Below are positions 18,890 through 27,706 of a stretch of 28,760 nt of DNA, in pieces; within the stretch, counting starts at the first letter, position 1, and each line of letters opens with the position of its first letter. This stretch comes from Chara braunii (lineage: Eukaryota; Streptophyta; Charophyceae; Charales; Characeae): NCBI GenBank assembly GCA_003427395.1, contig BFEA01000513.1, positions 456,724 to 485,483 on the forward strand. The letters run 5' to 3'. Below the pieces are notes generated by a model. That model worked only from the letters and a program-made list of their open reading frames with translations, was not told the origin of the DNA and searched no databases. Made by a program: the position numbers and the translations under genes.

Positions 18890-19240
18890 GTGTATGCTCA
18901 CACGGTCACAATATGGTTACACAAGTTGCTCACTTGGTTACAAGGATCTCTTCAGCCCACTGACTACCACAAATCCACCGTGGATCACTATTCACTCAAC
19001 ACGCTCAACACACTCAACACACTCACATCACACATCGTGTTACACGACTTGGATACAAAAGCACCACAGTATAACACTGTCGCACACGGCATATGGAACC
19101 CTTTTCCAGCACAGGCACACGAAGCATAGATCATACAGATCGTACAGATTCATCGACACAAACACACAAATACACAATACACAAGCACTCTCACCATACA
19201 CACACTACACACCATACACATAGCAGATGGGATCCCTGGA
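18890..19240. repeat. AC-rich low-complexity stretch
   Basis: Imperfect CTCAACACA repeats (19000-19030) and CACA-rich DNA (19155-19222). ORFs through it are compositional and not genes. Confidence 0.75.
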
Positions 19241-19507
19241 GAGAGGGCAAATGCAGGTGGCCAACGGCTACCCGACATGGTCACAGTACCATATAATGCA
19301 CACAATGGGCTGGGTCAGCAGGCCAGATTGCAGTCCAGGTCTGAGACAATACACAACGGCAATGGCGCCGGGTGACTGATTAAAGATAGAAATCATAGAT
19401 CATAGATCTCCAGAACACACAGGAGTAATTTCAGCCAGGATACATTGAACAACGCTCACGCCTTGGGCGAAGCATAACTACACTAAGCCAAACAATTGAG
19501 TTGTATA
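19241..19507. other. Noncoding stretch, nothing recognised
   Basis: A small ATCATAGATCATAGATC repeat near 19388. No coding or RNA signals seen. Confidence 0.5.
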
Positions 19508-19673
19508 GGGACGCTGGAACCGATTTCCAGCAGGTGTTGCTCCCCACTAATAGATGGAGCCTTCAATACTGGGGCCTGCTTAAGGAGGATGCTCTTATCA
19601 CCTCGTTAAGCAGGACTCCTGGGGCAAAAAAAAAGATTGGAGGACTTTTCCTTAAAAAAGGAAAAAAAAAAAA
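19508..19673 (+). mobile_element. Short retroposon family, copy B, with A-rich tail
   Basis: Starts GGGACGCTGGAACC..TTTCCAGCAGG, a 5' hairpin, followed by TCCCCACTAATAGATGGAGC, GGGGCCTGCTTAAG and GATGCTCTTATCACC. A-rich runs at 19627-19634 and 19662-19673 form the tail. It has no tRNA A or B boxes. No clear target duplication was found for this copy. Confidence 0.78.
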
Positions 19674-19744
19674 GAGTACTTGAGGTGGAGCTAGTTGAAT
19701 TCCTGATATCTTGATGCTCAAGGCCGTCCTCCTTTCTTCAGAAA

Positions 19745-20270
19745 ACAAAAGAAACACAGGTAGCAGGCTTGTGGTAAGGGCAGAGCGGGCATTTGGTTTT
19801 GCTGTGGACAGCACACCTTGCGATGTGAGAAGAAGAGGATGAAAGACAGGCCTGCCCATACATCCACAAACGCCACCTGTGGTGAGAACCCTTCTTACAT
19901 GAATTCTTCACCCCTGACCATTCGATGGGACGCTGGACTCGGTTTCCAGCAGGTGCCGCTCCCCACCAATAGATGGAGTGGAGCAGCCCGACAGACAAGC
20001 CCTCAATTCTGATGGTTCTCTTACCACCCCCATGATAGAGGGATATCACAAGGGCTATTTTAGTATTTTCCAAAAAAGAAAAAAAGAAAGGAAATCAACA
20101 AGAAACCAGCAAAATCAGGTAGGAGGCGTGTGGTAGTGCAGGGCAGGCATTTGGTTTTGCTGAGGGCAGTGCACCTTCTTATGTGAGGAGAAGAGGATGA
20201 AAGACGGGCCTGCCATCCATAGGCGAACGCCACCTGTGCCGAGGTCCCTTCTTACAATGTCCTGAATTCT
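19745..20270 (+). repeat. Direct repeat pair (~170 bp) flanking a retroposon
   Basis: 19745-19915 and 20098-20270 align along GGCATTTGGTTTTGCTG, GAAGAGGATGAAAGAC, GGCCTGCC and CGCCACCTGTG. The period is about 355 bp. Retroposon copy D lies between them. Confidence 0.8.
19927..20090 (+). mobile_element. Short retroposon family, copy D
   Basis: GGGACGCTGGACTCGG..CCAGCAGGTG, then CTCCCCACCAATAGATGGAG, matches copies A and B. The second half has diverged. An A-rich tail at 20072-20089 ends the element on the plus strand. Confidence 0.72.
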
Positions 20271-21185
20271 GCAATTCTAACCGTTGATGAGGAAGATCAA
20301 CAGTGAGAAACCAACGAAGACTCCAGGCAAGTGGGACCTTGCTAAAGGGAAGACTGTGTGCATGCATGAGCTAAGGGCAGGAAGGAGTAACGTCTGTGGA
20401 AGGGACCCACGCTGGCTGTGTAGTATTTAGTGGAGGAAGACAGAGCTGAGGAGAGGGAGAGATGGTGTGGTGGGGAAAATTGTGAAGTGAAATTAGAGGC
20501 TTGTTATTGTGTGGTTGATGGTAGGGCTAAGTAGGGTCTAGTGGTCCTATGTCAGTGCTCAGGAAGCATGAATTTGGGCCTAGAAACGGTAATGTTCATG
20601 CCAACTCACTGAAAATCTGTGGGGCCTTTTGACCTTCAAGTTTGCCCTTAGGATGGATGGCTATGTGATGTGCATCTGTCCCACATGACCAGGTGCATTT
20701 CGTCCTTCCTCCAATGCATGACAGTTGCTGAACTCTCACTGCCAGCAGATTGACGGTCAGGAGGGTTGCCCTGCCCACGTTTGAGCAGCCGACAGTCAGT
20801 GGGGAGGCACAAGTGTTTGCAAAACTCTACACTTTAGAGTGCACATATGATTGCTCACTACCGTTGATTGCCATTGCAGTTTGTCTGAACACTTGTTGGG
20901 GGCGCTTTTCTTGTTATATCATAATAATGAGGTAATAATGTGGCCCCCTTGCTGTGTAATAAGGAGGAGGAGATGTAGAGACCTGCAGGTTTTCAATGCA
21001 CCAGTCACATGGGGAATGTTTCCTTGTATTTATTTATTTGTTTTTTTATAATTTATGCATGTCTGATGTTCTCAAGTGTTCATGGGTTTATTTCTGAAAT
21101 TATGAGTGAATAAAAGGAATTGCAATATCTGTGTATTCGATCAACAGCAGAGCAGATGTGTGCATAAGCAGATAACGGATGGAGA
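20271..21185. other. Noncoding stretch, no gene seen
   Basis: Only short ORFs of up to about 66 codons without motifs. T-rich DNA at 21026-21050 and a GAATAAAAG near 21108 are not enough to call a gene end. Confidence 0.55.
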
Positions 21186-21206
21186 CCTGGAGAGAGATCC
21201 CACTAG

Positions 21207-21372
21207 CCATGTATGTGGATTTTTTTTATTTTTATTTTATTTTATGTTTTTTGAACTTCGTATACGGGAAACCTACTAAGGGAGGTGATAAGAGCATCCC
21301 CGGGAAGTAGGTCCCAGCGTTGAAGGCTCCATCTATTGGTGGGGAGCTGCACCTGCCCCATGTATGTGGATT
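21207..21372 (-). mobile_element. Short retroposon family, copy C, with 15-bp target duplications
   Basis: CCATGTATGTGGATT occurs at 21207-21221 and 21358-21372. Between them (21222-21357), on the minus strand, lie GGCAGGTGCAGCTCCCCACC, AATAGATGGAGCC and GATGCTCTTATCACC, then an A-rich tail (21252-21222). The 5' hairpin is missing, so the copy is 5'-truncated, as LINE-mobilised copies often are. It is inserted in the left inverted repeat of the surrounding element. Confidence 0.85.
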
Positions 21373-21450
21373 AGTGTGACGGGTGTGGGACGGCTGGGGG
21401 ACATGTGGGTGGCAGCGTGAAATAGGGGAAATAAATGCAAAAAAAACATT

Positions 21451-21843
21451 TCATGACCAAACAAATGAAGAAAAGACTGCTAAAAAAGAAAAGAAAGTGC
21501 TCTTCTCACAGATGGTGTCTGCTCCAGGCGGGGTGTTAGATGTCAGGGTATATGATTCACTGACCATGTCTGTGGCAGTCAAGACGACTGCATGTGAGTG
21601 GGCATACGGACCATATTCATTGACAATAGTCTGAGGCTTCCTTGAAATAGGCCGCAGTGCACGCTGTTCGGTTTTTCTGACAGAACTTCTCTTTGGCAAA
21701 GGAGGGCAAGAGTAACTCCATACACCATTTGCTGTAGGTGAGGGGATCGAACCCTCCCCAACACCTCCCAAAGCACAATCAATTTCCATCGATGAAGCCA
21801 TTCGTCTTTGCCTTCGCCGTGAGTGAAACGTGTGTGATTTCAT
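21451..21843 (-). CDS. Uncertain ORF or exon, 130 codons
   Basis: I do not recognise it. The internal start at about 21803 has a plant-like CGAATGGCT context and would give MASSMEIDCALGGVGEG, then PLPKRSSVRKTEQRALRPISRK and IVNEYGPYAHSHAVVL. The composition is more protein-like than its neighbours, and the end passes into an A/T-rich, low-quality tail. A TCTGTGAGAAG near 21515 could be a splice donor. It lies inside inverted repeats, so it may be a host exon carried by a transposon, or chance. Confidence 0.25.
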   Translation of the reverse strand: MKSHTFHSRRRQRRMASSMEIDCALGGVGEGSIPSPTANGVWSYSCPPLPKRSSVRKTEQRALRPISRKPQTIVNEYGPYAHSHAVVLTATDMVSESYTLTSNTPPGADTICEKSTFFSFLAVFSSFVWS

Positions 21844-22078
21844 GAACCAAAAAACTTGGTTCTGATTTCACGCACGTTTGGGACAGCCACAGAACCCCAA
21901 CAACAAAAACAAAAGAAAAACCTACCAATGGGAGAGCAAAAGAAAACATCCTTTTCCCGGGCTTAATTTACAAAAACAGGCCACCGCTGATTTCCTGCCG
22001 AATCCACGTGCCTGACAGTCACACATCTTAAACACTAATCCACATACATCGGTAGTGGGATCTCACTCCTGGGTAAGA

Positions 22079-22255
22079 AATCTGAACTCGTTCTTTTTCG
22101 TTTTGTTTTGTTTTTTCTTTTCAAGATTTTGCCATCATTTTAGATCATTTCTCGATTTATGCATGCCATCCTTCGGTAGGGGCCATGCTTATGTTCTTTC
22201 TCTGCGTTGTGCCAATTTTAACGGATGTCCTGAAGGACGAATCTGAACTTGTTCT
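22079..22255 (-). pseudogene. U6 snRNA retropseudogene with 16-bp target duplications
   Basis: On the minus strand from 22238 the sequence follows plant U6: a 5' hairpin GTCCTTCAGGAC, ACATCCGTTAAAATTGG, GCAGAGAA, AAGCATGGCCCCT, AAGGATG, then AAATCGAGAAATG. Substitutions include the normally invariant ACAGAGA box, here GCAGAGA, so it would not work in splicing. An A-rich tail (22125-22095) follows. AATCTGAACTYGTTCT flanks it at 22079-22094 and 22240-22255 with one mismatch. U6 RNA carries no poly(A), so this is a LINE-mobilised copy. No USE or TATA promoter is seen upstream. Confidence 0.88.
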
Positions 22256-22756
22256 ATCTCACAACGACTGTGTAACTGTGGCATGCAGATTGCTCCAAGT
22301 GCACAATACAAATCGTTCAATTTCACAAAGAGTCTGTATCTACTTCTTGTGGCATTCAGATTGTTTAATGTCGACCTCTTCGGCTAAGGTACGTCAAGTG
22401 TATCACAAAAGCTCAATGGGATGCTGGAGCAGTTATAAAAAAAAAGAAGAGTGTAGCTCATGTTCTTCTTCTTCTTCATCATCTTAATGGGGATGACTCT
22501 GTTCTATTGGTGTTGTGACGGACCCGCTGGGATGGCGGTCTGCCAGGATCAAAGTGGAGGGATGAGGAAGGAGGAGATGGAGATGGAGCTGGAGGGGACA
22601 GCGTAGCTCCAAAGCAGACACAATATGCACGTGCTCCAATTGTCCAAATGAAGAATGAATGGAAATACAGATTGCAGTTGGGGTATTCCCCCAGCGGACT
22701 GGACTGGACTGGACTGGTACCAACAGTGGTACCGGGCAGGACTGGACTATCCACGT
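22256..22756. other. Noncoding stretch, no gene seen
   Basis: TGTGGCATKCAGATTG occurs twice, about 70 bp apart (near 22278 and 22349). A CTT-rich run lies at 22461-22478 and a GGACT tandem repeat at about 22694-22716. ORFs on the minus strand have no motifs. Confidence 0.5.
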
Positions 22757-22795
22757 GGCCTGTGAGATCAGGCCAATGACCTGGTCTCACAGGCC
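22757..22795. repeat. 16-bp stem inverted repeat
   Basis: GGCCTGTGAGATCAGG (22757-22772) pairs with CCTGGTCTCACAGGCC (22780-22795) with one mismatch around a 7-base loop. No T-run follows, and bacterial-type termination is not expected here. Confidence 0.8.
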
Positions 22796-23658
22796 GATAG
22801 GCAAATAGCACTGGCGATAGGCCAGGGTAGCTAGAGGTCCGCTGCACGATCCTCAGGCCTATAATGGATCACAAGAGCCATAAATATGCTATCCCCAAAA
22901 GCAGTGGAACTCTGCAAACAATAACGCTGACAAATCCAGGGTGCAGAGCAAGCTCTATGCGGAGTATGTGCAATGCAGCCTAAGCTACATAGTGTCATAA
23001 GGGAAAGCAAATGTCTGATATGCACATCCTAGGTAGAAGCAGGGAAATGAAATGTAGCGTGATACAATCCTAAAGTCCTAGAGGCGATTGCCTCAGTGCT
23101 GAAAGGAAAAGATAACAAATTTACTCAAGATAATGTCGTGTCGCTGAACCACTGAGAGTGGGATGGTCTCAGAGGGGGTGAATGCAACCTTAAAATCGAA
23201 ACTCCTAGGGGCAGTCACACACAAAGGTGGGATAGGTCATCAGGCTCAGGGCGGGGGAGTGGTAGCGAAACGAAACCAATGCTTCTAACAGATAGACCAT
23301 CAAGGCAGGTAATGCTCGGCAAAGGGGCGACATCATGCAGAGTCGACCATGAAAGGGGAGTCTTGAATAGAGGGATATGCCGAACTGAAGACACACAATG
23401 ACCGACACTTGGATGATGAAGGTAGTGGGTAAGAGAAACATGCACATAACTCACTGGCTGAGGGATAAAGCTGAATCTGGGAGAACGGAAGCCAAGATAA
23501 TGTTACGGTCCAAATGCCTATGTGATACCAAAGGAGAGTCAAACTCTGGGAGAATCAGCTAAATGAGAGTCATTATACGACACACAGAGTGAAATGTACA
23601 GGGTAGGATGGGGGCATGAAGTAGTCACGTCCAAAGTAGCCGAAGATGATGAAGTAAC
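22796..23658. other. Noncoding stretch beside the second gypsy remnant
   Basis: Overlapping minus-strand ORFs of 60-80 codons with no recognisable motif. It may be the 3' part or LTR of the second gypsy remnant, but no matching LTR exists elsewhere in the window. Confidence 0.45.
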
Positions 23659-24235
23659 TCAAGTTCTCAAGGTAGTTAATGACATTGATGAAGTAGGAAT
23701 CGAGGCCGATGTCGAAGCAGAGCCATAAAACGCTGACATCCTGAAATAGTTGATCATGAAGTATCTGATGGTGTTAGTCATTGAAGAGAAAGGTAGGGGA
23801 TAAGAGTGTTCGTCGTTGAGACGCCAAGGGCGTGGACGAGTGCGCTGTGGACACGCGGAGGCGTTCGTCTGCTGTTGAAGGACAACCTCAAAGGGGGCAT
23901 GCTCGTCCTCAACGATATCCTTAACCAGGGGAGGAGGAAGAGGGTCAGTCGGCCGAGCAGGAGCAAACGTCTCAACACGACATGCACGATCATATACACA
24001 CACCAACATCTTGGCATGCTGCAAGTGCTCAAGGGGCTCCCAAGTAGACTGCTTATCAGGATACCCTTTCCAACACACAACATACTCTATGCGTGGAGGG
24101 GTATTATCGGTAACTCGACGAGATATAATGTCGAAAACCATGATCATGACCGTCCACCAAGATCGATGGAGGACGCTCATAAGGGCATCCGACATTGGAC
24201 CGACAAATCACTTGGATAGCCTGCGATAAAGACGC
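23659..24235 (-). pseudogene. Gypsy integrase end with canonical chromodomain
   Basis: After an FVGPM remnant of the GPY/F module (near 24200), the frame from 24195 reads FDIISRRV..IEYVVCWKGYPDKQSTWEPLEHLQHAKMLVCVYD. This is a textbook chromodomain with the aromatic Y, W and W positions and the WEP motif, and it is better preserved than that of the first chromovirus. Chromodomains guide integration to marked histones. A ~100-residue low-complexity tail follows to 23659. It belongs to the second gypsy element. Confidence 0.92.
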
Positions 24236-24730
24236 AACAAAGAGATGTAGTAAACATCGTGTACATGAGCCTATCGAAGGTAATCAGACTGGTTCACAAA
24301 GAAGCCGATGACTGACAATTTGACTTACAGTTAGCCCACTCAGAGATTGCTTACAACCACGTCGTTTCACGAGCAATGGGGATATCGTCATTTTATTGCG
24401 ACCTTGGCTACCACCCTCGTATAGCCGCGAATTTTATGCAATCGTCACGGTTGCACGTTGACACTCGTTGTCCCGTGCTTGACGCATGAGTCACACATAC
24501 AGCGACGCTTATGAAGCACGAACACAGGAGTATTGCTATCTCCCAGACTCGCATGGCCGCACGAGCGAACCGATCACAAATGAATCATTCATTCAAAGTT
24601 GGTGACGATGTGCTCGTCGATGCCCGCAACTTGCATCTCGAAGCGGACACGCTTCACAAATTCATGTGTCACTTCTTCAACCTATGTTGCATCCGTCACG
24701 CCGTCGGTTCTGATATTGCTACTAATTAGA
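24236..24730 (+). pseudogene. Inverted piece of gypsy integrase
   Basis: On the plus strand, opposite to its flanks, the sequence reads VVNIVYMSLSK, a TGA where DDW is expected, then QFDLQLAHSEIAYNH and GISSFYCDLGYHPR (24320-24430). MAARANRSQMNHSFKVGDDVLVDARNLHL and TLHKF follow (24550-24680). These are the segments that normally lie between the DDE core and the GPY/F module. The flanking core and chromodomain are on the minus strand, so about 490 bp has been flipped or misassembled. Confidence 0.85.
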
Positions 24731-24734
24731 GAGT

Positions 24735-25010
24735 TTAGTTGGTGGTCTCAGTTTGACCATTCATCTGAGGGTGGTAAGACGACGAGAAGCGTAGTTGAGA
24801 TCCATACACGTCGTGTAAGCGTCGCCATAACATTTTGGTCAAGCGCGGGTCACGATCAAAGATGATACTCTGAGGTAAGTCGTGATCTCGGTCGAGGACG
24901 ATGTCGACATTCTCATGGTCGTTAATGCGATAGCGGAACATGACAAAACATGCACGCTTCGTAAAGCGATCAACGATGAGCAATGTAGTGTGTATGTTAC
25001 GTTAATCTGG
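24735..25010 (-). pseudogene. Gypsy integrase core fragment
   Basis: LIVDRFTKRACF, IIFDRDPRLTKMLWRRL with the second catalytic Asp, and FSSSYHPQMNGQTETTN with the catalytic Glu. The region before VDRFTK with the first Asp and the HHCC zinc finger is missing: the RNase H connection runs almost straight into the core. It then breaks at QTETTN, where the inverted piece begins. Confidence 0.9.
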
Positions 25011-25079
25011 GCAGTGACGGTACTGAGTGCGAAACTCGTCAAACATCAAGATGAATCTGCTCCTGATTGTAGTCTGGAT

Positions 25080-25621
25080 GGAAAGACAGGGCATCGGCGA
25101 CACGATTAGTTCACCTTTGATAGACTGAGTGGTGAAACTAAACTCGGAAAGTCGTGCCACCAGCGTGCTTGTCAAGGGGAAAGTTTGCGCCTTGTGAGGA
25201 AAACCCGAATAATAAAGTTTTTCATGCGTACCGTGAAGGGCGCCCCGTGCAAGTAATGACACCAGTGTCGGGTGATACAAACTACTACGAGAACCTCACA
25301 TTTATTAACAATGTAGTTTATCTCGACAGACAATAACCGACGAGAGCAGAAAGCGCTCAGACAATCCTCAGCGCGAGCCTCGATAGTCTCATCCTCTACG
25401 ATGGTCGGAGCGTAAGTAATAGGGGGAGTGTCAATGGAGGGAAAGGGTGAAAGGGTAGACGTTAGTTGAGAAGCAATGTCTGTATGAGGGGGAGGAAAAT
25501 AGGGAATAGGGGGATAAAGAGAATCAAGTGTAGTGGAAAACATCTGGGAAAGTACAACTCCTACTGCAAAATCTGAGGCATGAATGTTGATAAAAATCCG
25601 CAAGGTGAAGAACTGATGCAC
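25080..25621 (-). pseudogene. Gypsy RNase H fragment with ~75-residue insertion
   Basis: INIHASDFAVGVVLSQ matches the RNase H start, but the first catalytic Asp of TDAS is His here. A Pro/Ser/Thr-rich segment of roughly 75 residues follows (PYFPPPHTDIASQ, SIDTPPITYAP). The fold then resumes as FCSRRLLSVEINYIVNKCEVLVVVCITRHWCHYLHGAPFTVR. ARLSEFSFTTQSIKGELIV of the connection is in another frame near 25150. It is inactive as written. Confidence 0.85.
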
Positions 25622-25635
25622 AAGTCACCGCCTTT

Positions 25636-26210
25636 TCAGACCGCGAAAGACATCCTCACAGAGGGGTGTCCAAAACCATGACGGGTTCTTCCAGAGGAGG
25701 GTGGAGGTAAGGATGTAGGAGTATCTGGTGTATTATGGGACGGAGGTACTGTAGTAGCGAGTAAGTATGAAAAAACTGCGAAGCTACTTAGCAGAGGAGG
25801 CGACAGACTATTCCGCGATAGCAATAACTTCGCGCCGTCTACATGGAAACCCTGGTCGGTCATATGGTGTCCTAGAAAGTTTACTTCGTGTTTGGTAAAA
25901 CGACCAGTACTAAGCTGGGTGTAAAAGTCGTACTTGTGAAAGTGTTGTAGGACATGGCGGAAAGTATTGCATGACATCGTGGAGGTGTCTGATATGGTCA
26001 TCTAAGGTACGACTGTAGACCAGGATGTCGTCCAGGTATACGTGAATGTACTCTTCAAGGATGTCCTTGAAAATATCGTTCATCTCCGTCTGGAAGATGA
26101 CGGTTGCATCGGTAAGGTCAAATGGCATCACCCTGAAATCATAGTGGTCGAAGTGTGATTGAAAGATGGTCTTCGACTGATTCTCTGCGGCCACACGGCT
26201 AAAGGTGTCA
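25636..26210 (-). pseudogene. Gypsy reverse transcriptase fragment
   Basis: VAAENQSKTIFQSHFDHYDFRVMPFDLTDATVIFQ and EEYIHVYLDDILVYSRTLDDH show the palm, with the catalytic YLDD near 26045. In a shifted frame VLQHFHKYDFYTQLS..HEVNFLGHHMTDQGFHVDGAKL continues to about 25840. The fingers half, protease and a definable gag are missing upstream of about 26210. Its sequence differs clearly from the RT of the first chromovirus, so it is a different lineage. Confidence 0.92.
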
Positions 26211-26243
26211 CAACAGACGGGGTAGTCCGAGCGGCAACGTCAC

Positions 26244-26745
26244 TCACCACTGCTGAGGGTGGGTGTTGGGTTTGAGTCGCGGAGAAGGGGGAACCATCAC
26301 GTTTTCGTGTCTGGAGTCATGGGGAACCAGACTGGGAGTCGATAGAGGATGAAGTGTGGGAGCGGTGGGGTGAACGATAGGGAGATCCCTTGAGGCGGTT
26401 GACGTCAAGGGCGAGTTGCACCTATATGGGTCCAAGCGCATCAAGGCGCGCTCACATTGATGCAAGGAGGGCCATGAGGACGATCTCTAGGTCCATAGGG
26501 GCCTGACTAAGAACTGTTGGCTTAATGGGCGCCCGAGAGATGGATGGCGCTGCAACAATCTCATCGGATGTTCTCTTGTCCATGTGCGGTGGATGGATGG
26601 GAGTAGACATGGCGGGAGGTGGAGAAGGAGGTGGGGAAAAAGATGAGTTGGTGTGAGGAGAAAAAGGTCCACCAGTGAGAGGGAGCGGACCGCGGGAGCA
26701 GAGTGGGTAGTTGTGAGTCGGCACGCTCCGTGACCAGCGGGTCAC
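26244..26745 (-). pseudogene. Pro/Ser-rich remnant upstream of the gypsy RT
   Basis: Two overlapping minus-strand frames: one (26745-26452) has FSPPPSPPPAMSTPIHPPHMDKRTSDEI and PMDLEIVLMALLASM; the other (26465-26244) is MHQCERALMRLDPYRCN and a Pro-rich stretch. The position suggests a Gag or Pol spacer relic of the second gypsy element. No zinc knuckle or capsid motif is seen. Confidence 0.35.
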
Positions 26746-26954
26746 ACGTGACAGGATGACACGAAGCTGGTCGAGGGGAGATGATCCTTTCGGGTCGAGG
26801 GTGCCCGGCGGGACGAGGCGGAAGAGGAGGGGGGTTAGGAGAGCCCTAAGGCCTAGAAAAACCCTAAGAAAGCCCTAACTGGAATTTGGGGGGTTAGGCT
26901 AGAGTAGCGATGACCTAATCAAGAAAAGAAAATAACAACCATGGAGGGGAGCGG
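26746..26954. other. Noncoding stretch, nothing recognised
   Basis: G-rich then A-rich DNA with CCCTAAG-like motifs near 26844-26878. No coding signal. Confidence 0.5.
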
Positions 26955-27090
26955 AAAAGAAAAATAAATAAGTAGTGCAGTTGTTGAGATTAATAATAAT
27001 AATAATAAAATAAATAAAAATAGGGGGAAAGAAAAATCAATAAATAGTGCAATTGTTAATATTAATAATAATAATAATAATAAATAAAGA
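26955..27090 (+). repeat. AT-rich 72-bp duplication with (AAT)n
   Basis: GAAAAATAAATAAGTAGTGC at 26959 recurs as GAAAAATCAATAAATAGTGC at 27031. Each is followed by an (AAT)n run (26991-27008 and 27063-27082). Confidence 0.85.
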
Positions 27091-27124
27091 AATAAGCAGA
27101 CGGTGATGAGAGAAATAATTTTTT

Positions 27125-27653
27125 TTTTTTTTGAATTTTCGGCATCATTTCCCTACCCCCCACGGGGTAAAAAATGTGCCAAGAGGAAGGAGAGACCAAG
27201 AGAAGCACACTAAGTTTCAAAATGTTACCAATTAAACATTTCAGAAAAATAAATAAAGAAATAAAGAAATGGGGAGGTGGAGGAGAGTGAAGAGAAAACT
27301 AAGTTTTGAAATTTAAAAAAACTTTGGCAGCATTTCGTTACCCTCATGGGGTCGAAGTGTGCAGTCAAGAAGAATGACTAAGTAAAAAATGGAAATTTTT
27401 GCCAGCACTTCACTAGGCCTAAGAAGTCAAAATGTGCTCGAAGAGGAGAGTCGGGCGGAAAGAGAAAATTTTGGCAGCATTTCGTTACCCCCAAGGGGTC
27501 AAAATATGCGCCGACAGCAGAAATAGCTAAGTCCTAACAAGATACAAAGGTGCCACAACAAAATTCAAATTTTGGGGTCAAATTATGTGCCGACAACAGA
27601 AATAACTAAGTCCTAACAAGATACAAAGGTGCCGCAACAAAATTCAAACTTTT
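27125..27653 (+). repeat. Diverged repeats around TTACCCC..GGGGT, with a 79-bp tandem pair
   Basis: GGCAGCATTTCGTTACCC..GGGGTC..TGTGC-like blocks occur near 27139, 27325, 27400 and 27472, each with a small ACCCC/GGGGT inverted repeat or its decayed form. The last is followed by a clear 79-bp tandem duplication (27495-27573 and 27574-27652) sharing AAGTCCTAACAAGATAC. Confidence 0.8.
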
Positions 27654-27706
27654 ATAGTAAATAAAAATAAAAAATAAAATAAATCAGAAATAAGAAAAGA
27701 AGTAGG

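Larger units (their letters stand above)
21186..22072. mobile_element. Inverted-repeat-bounded element (possible MITE or gene-carrying DNA transposon)
   Basis: The 36 bases at 21186-21221 match the reverse complement of 22037-22072 at 32 of 36 positions (CCTGGAGAGAGATCCCACT against CCAGGAGTGAGATCCCACT). The match continues with AGTGT beyond a nested retroposon (21222-21372) on the left side. It encloses an ORF of unknown identity. No transposase and no clear target duplication are seen, so the class is open. Confidence 0.55.

Noticed and set aside
22377-22415. Possible U2 snRNA fragment (CGGCTAAGG..CAAGTGTA)
   Set aside because: Only short matches with gaps, and the branch-point-pairing GTAGTA is absent; not above chance.
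22479-23454. Minus-strand ORFs of 80-122 codons as host genes
   Set aside because: No family motifs, overlapping frames and low-complexity composition; nothing supports coding.
23518-23531. TGGTATCA on the minus strand as a primer site for the second gypsy element
   Set aside because: Only eight bases match, it lies at the 3' side of the element and no LTR edge adjoins it.
27089-27101. Third occurrence of GAAATAAGCAGAC, the core of the 15-bp target duplication
   Set aside because: Lies in AT-rich repeat DNA with no LINE coding or insert next to it; probably coincidence.
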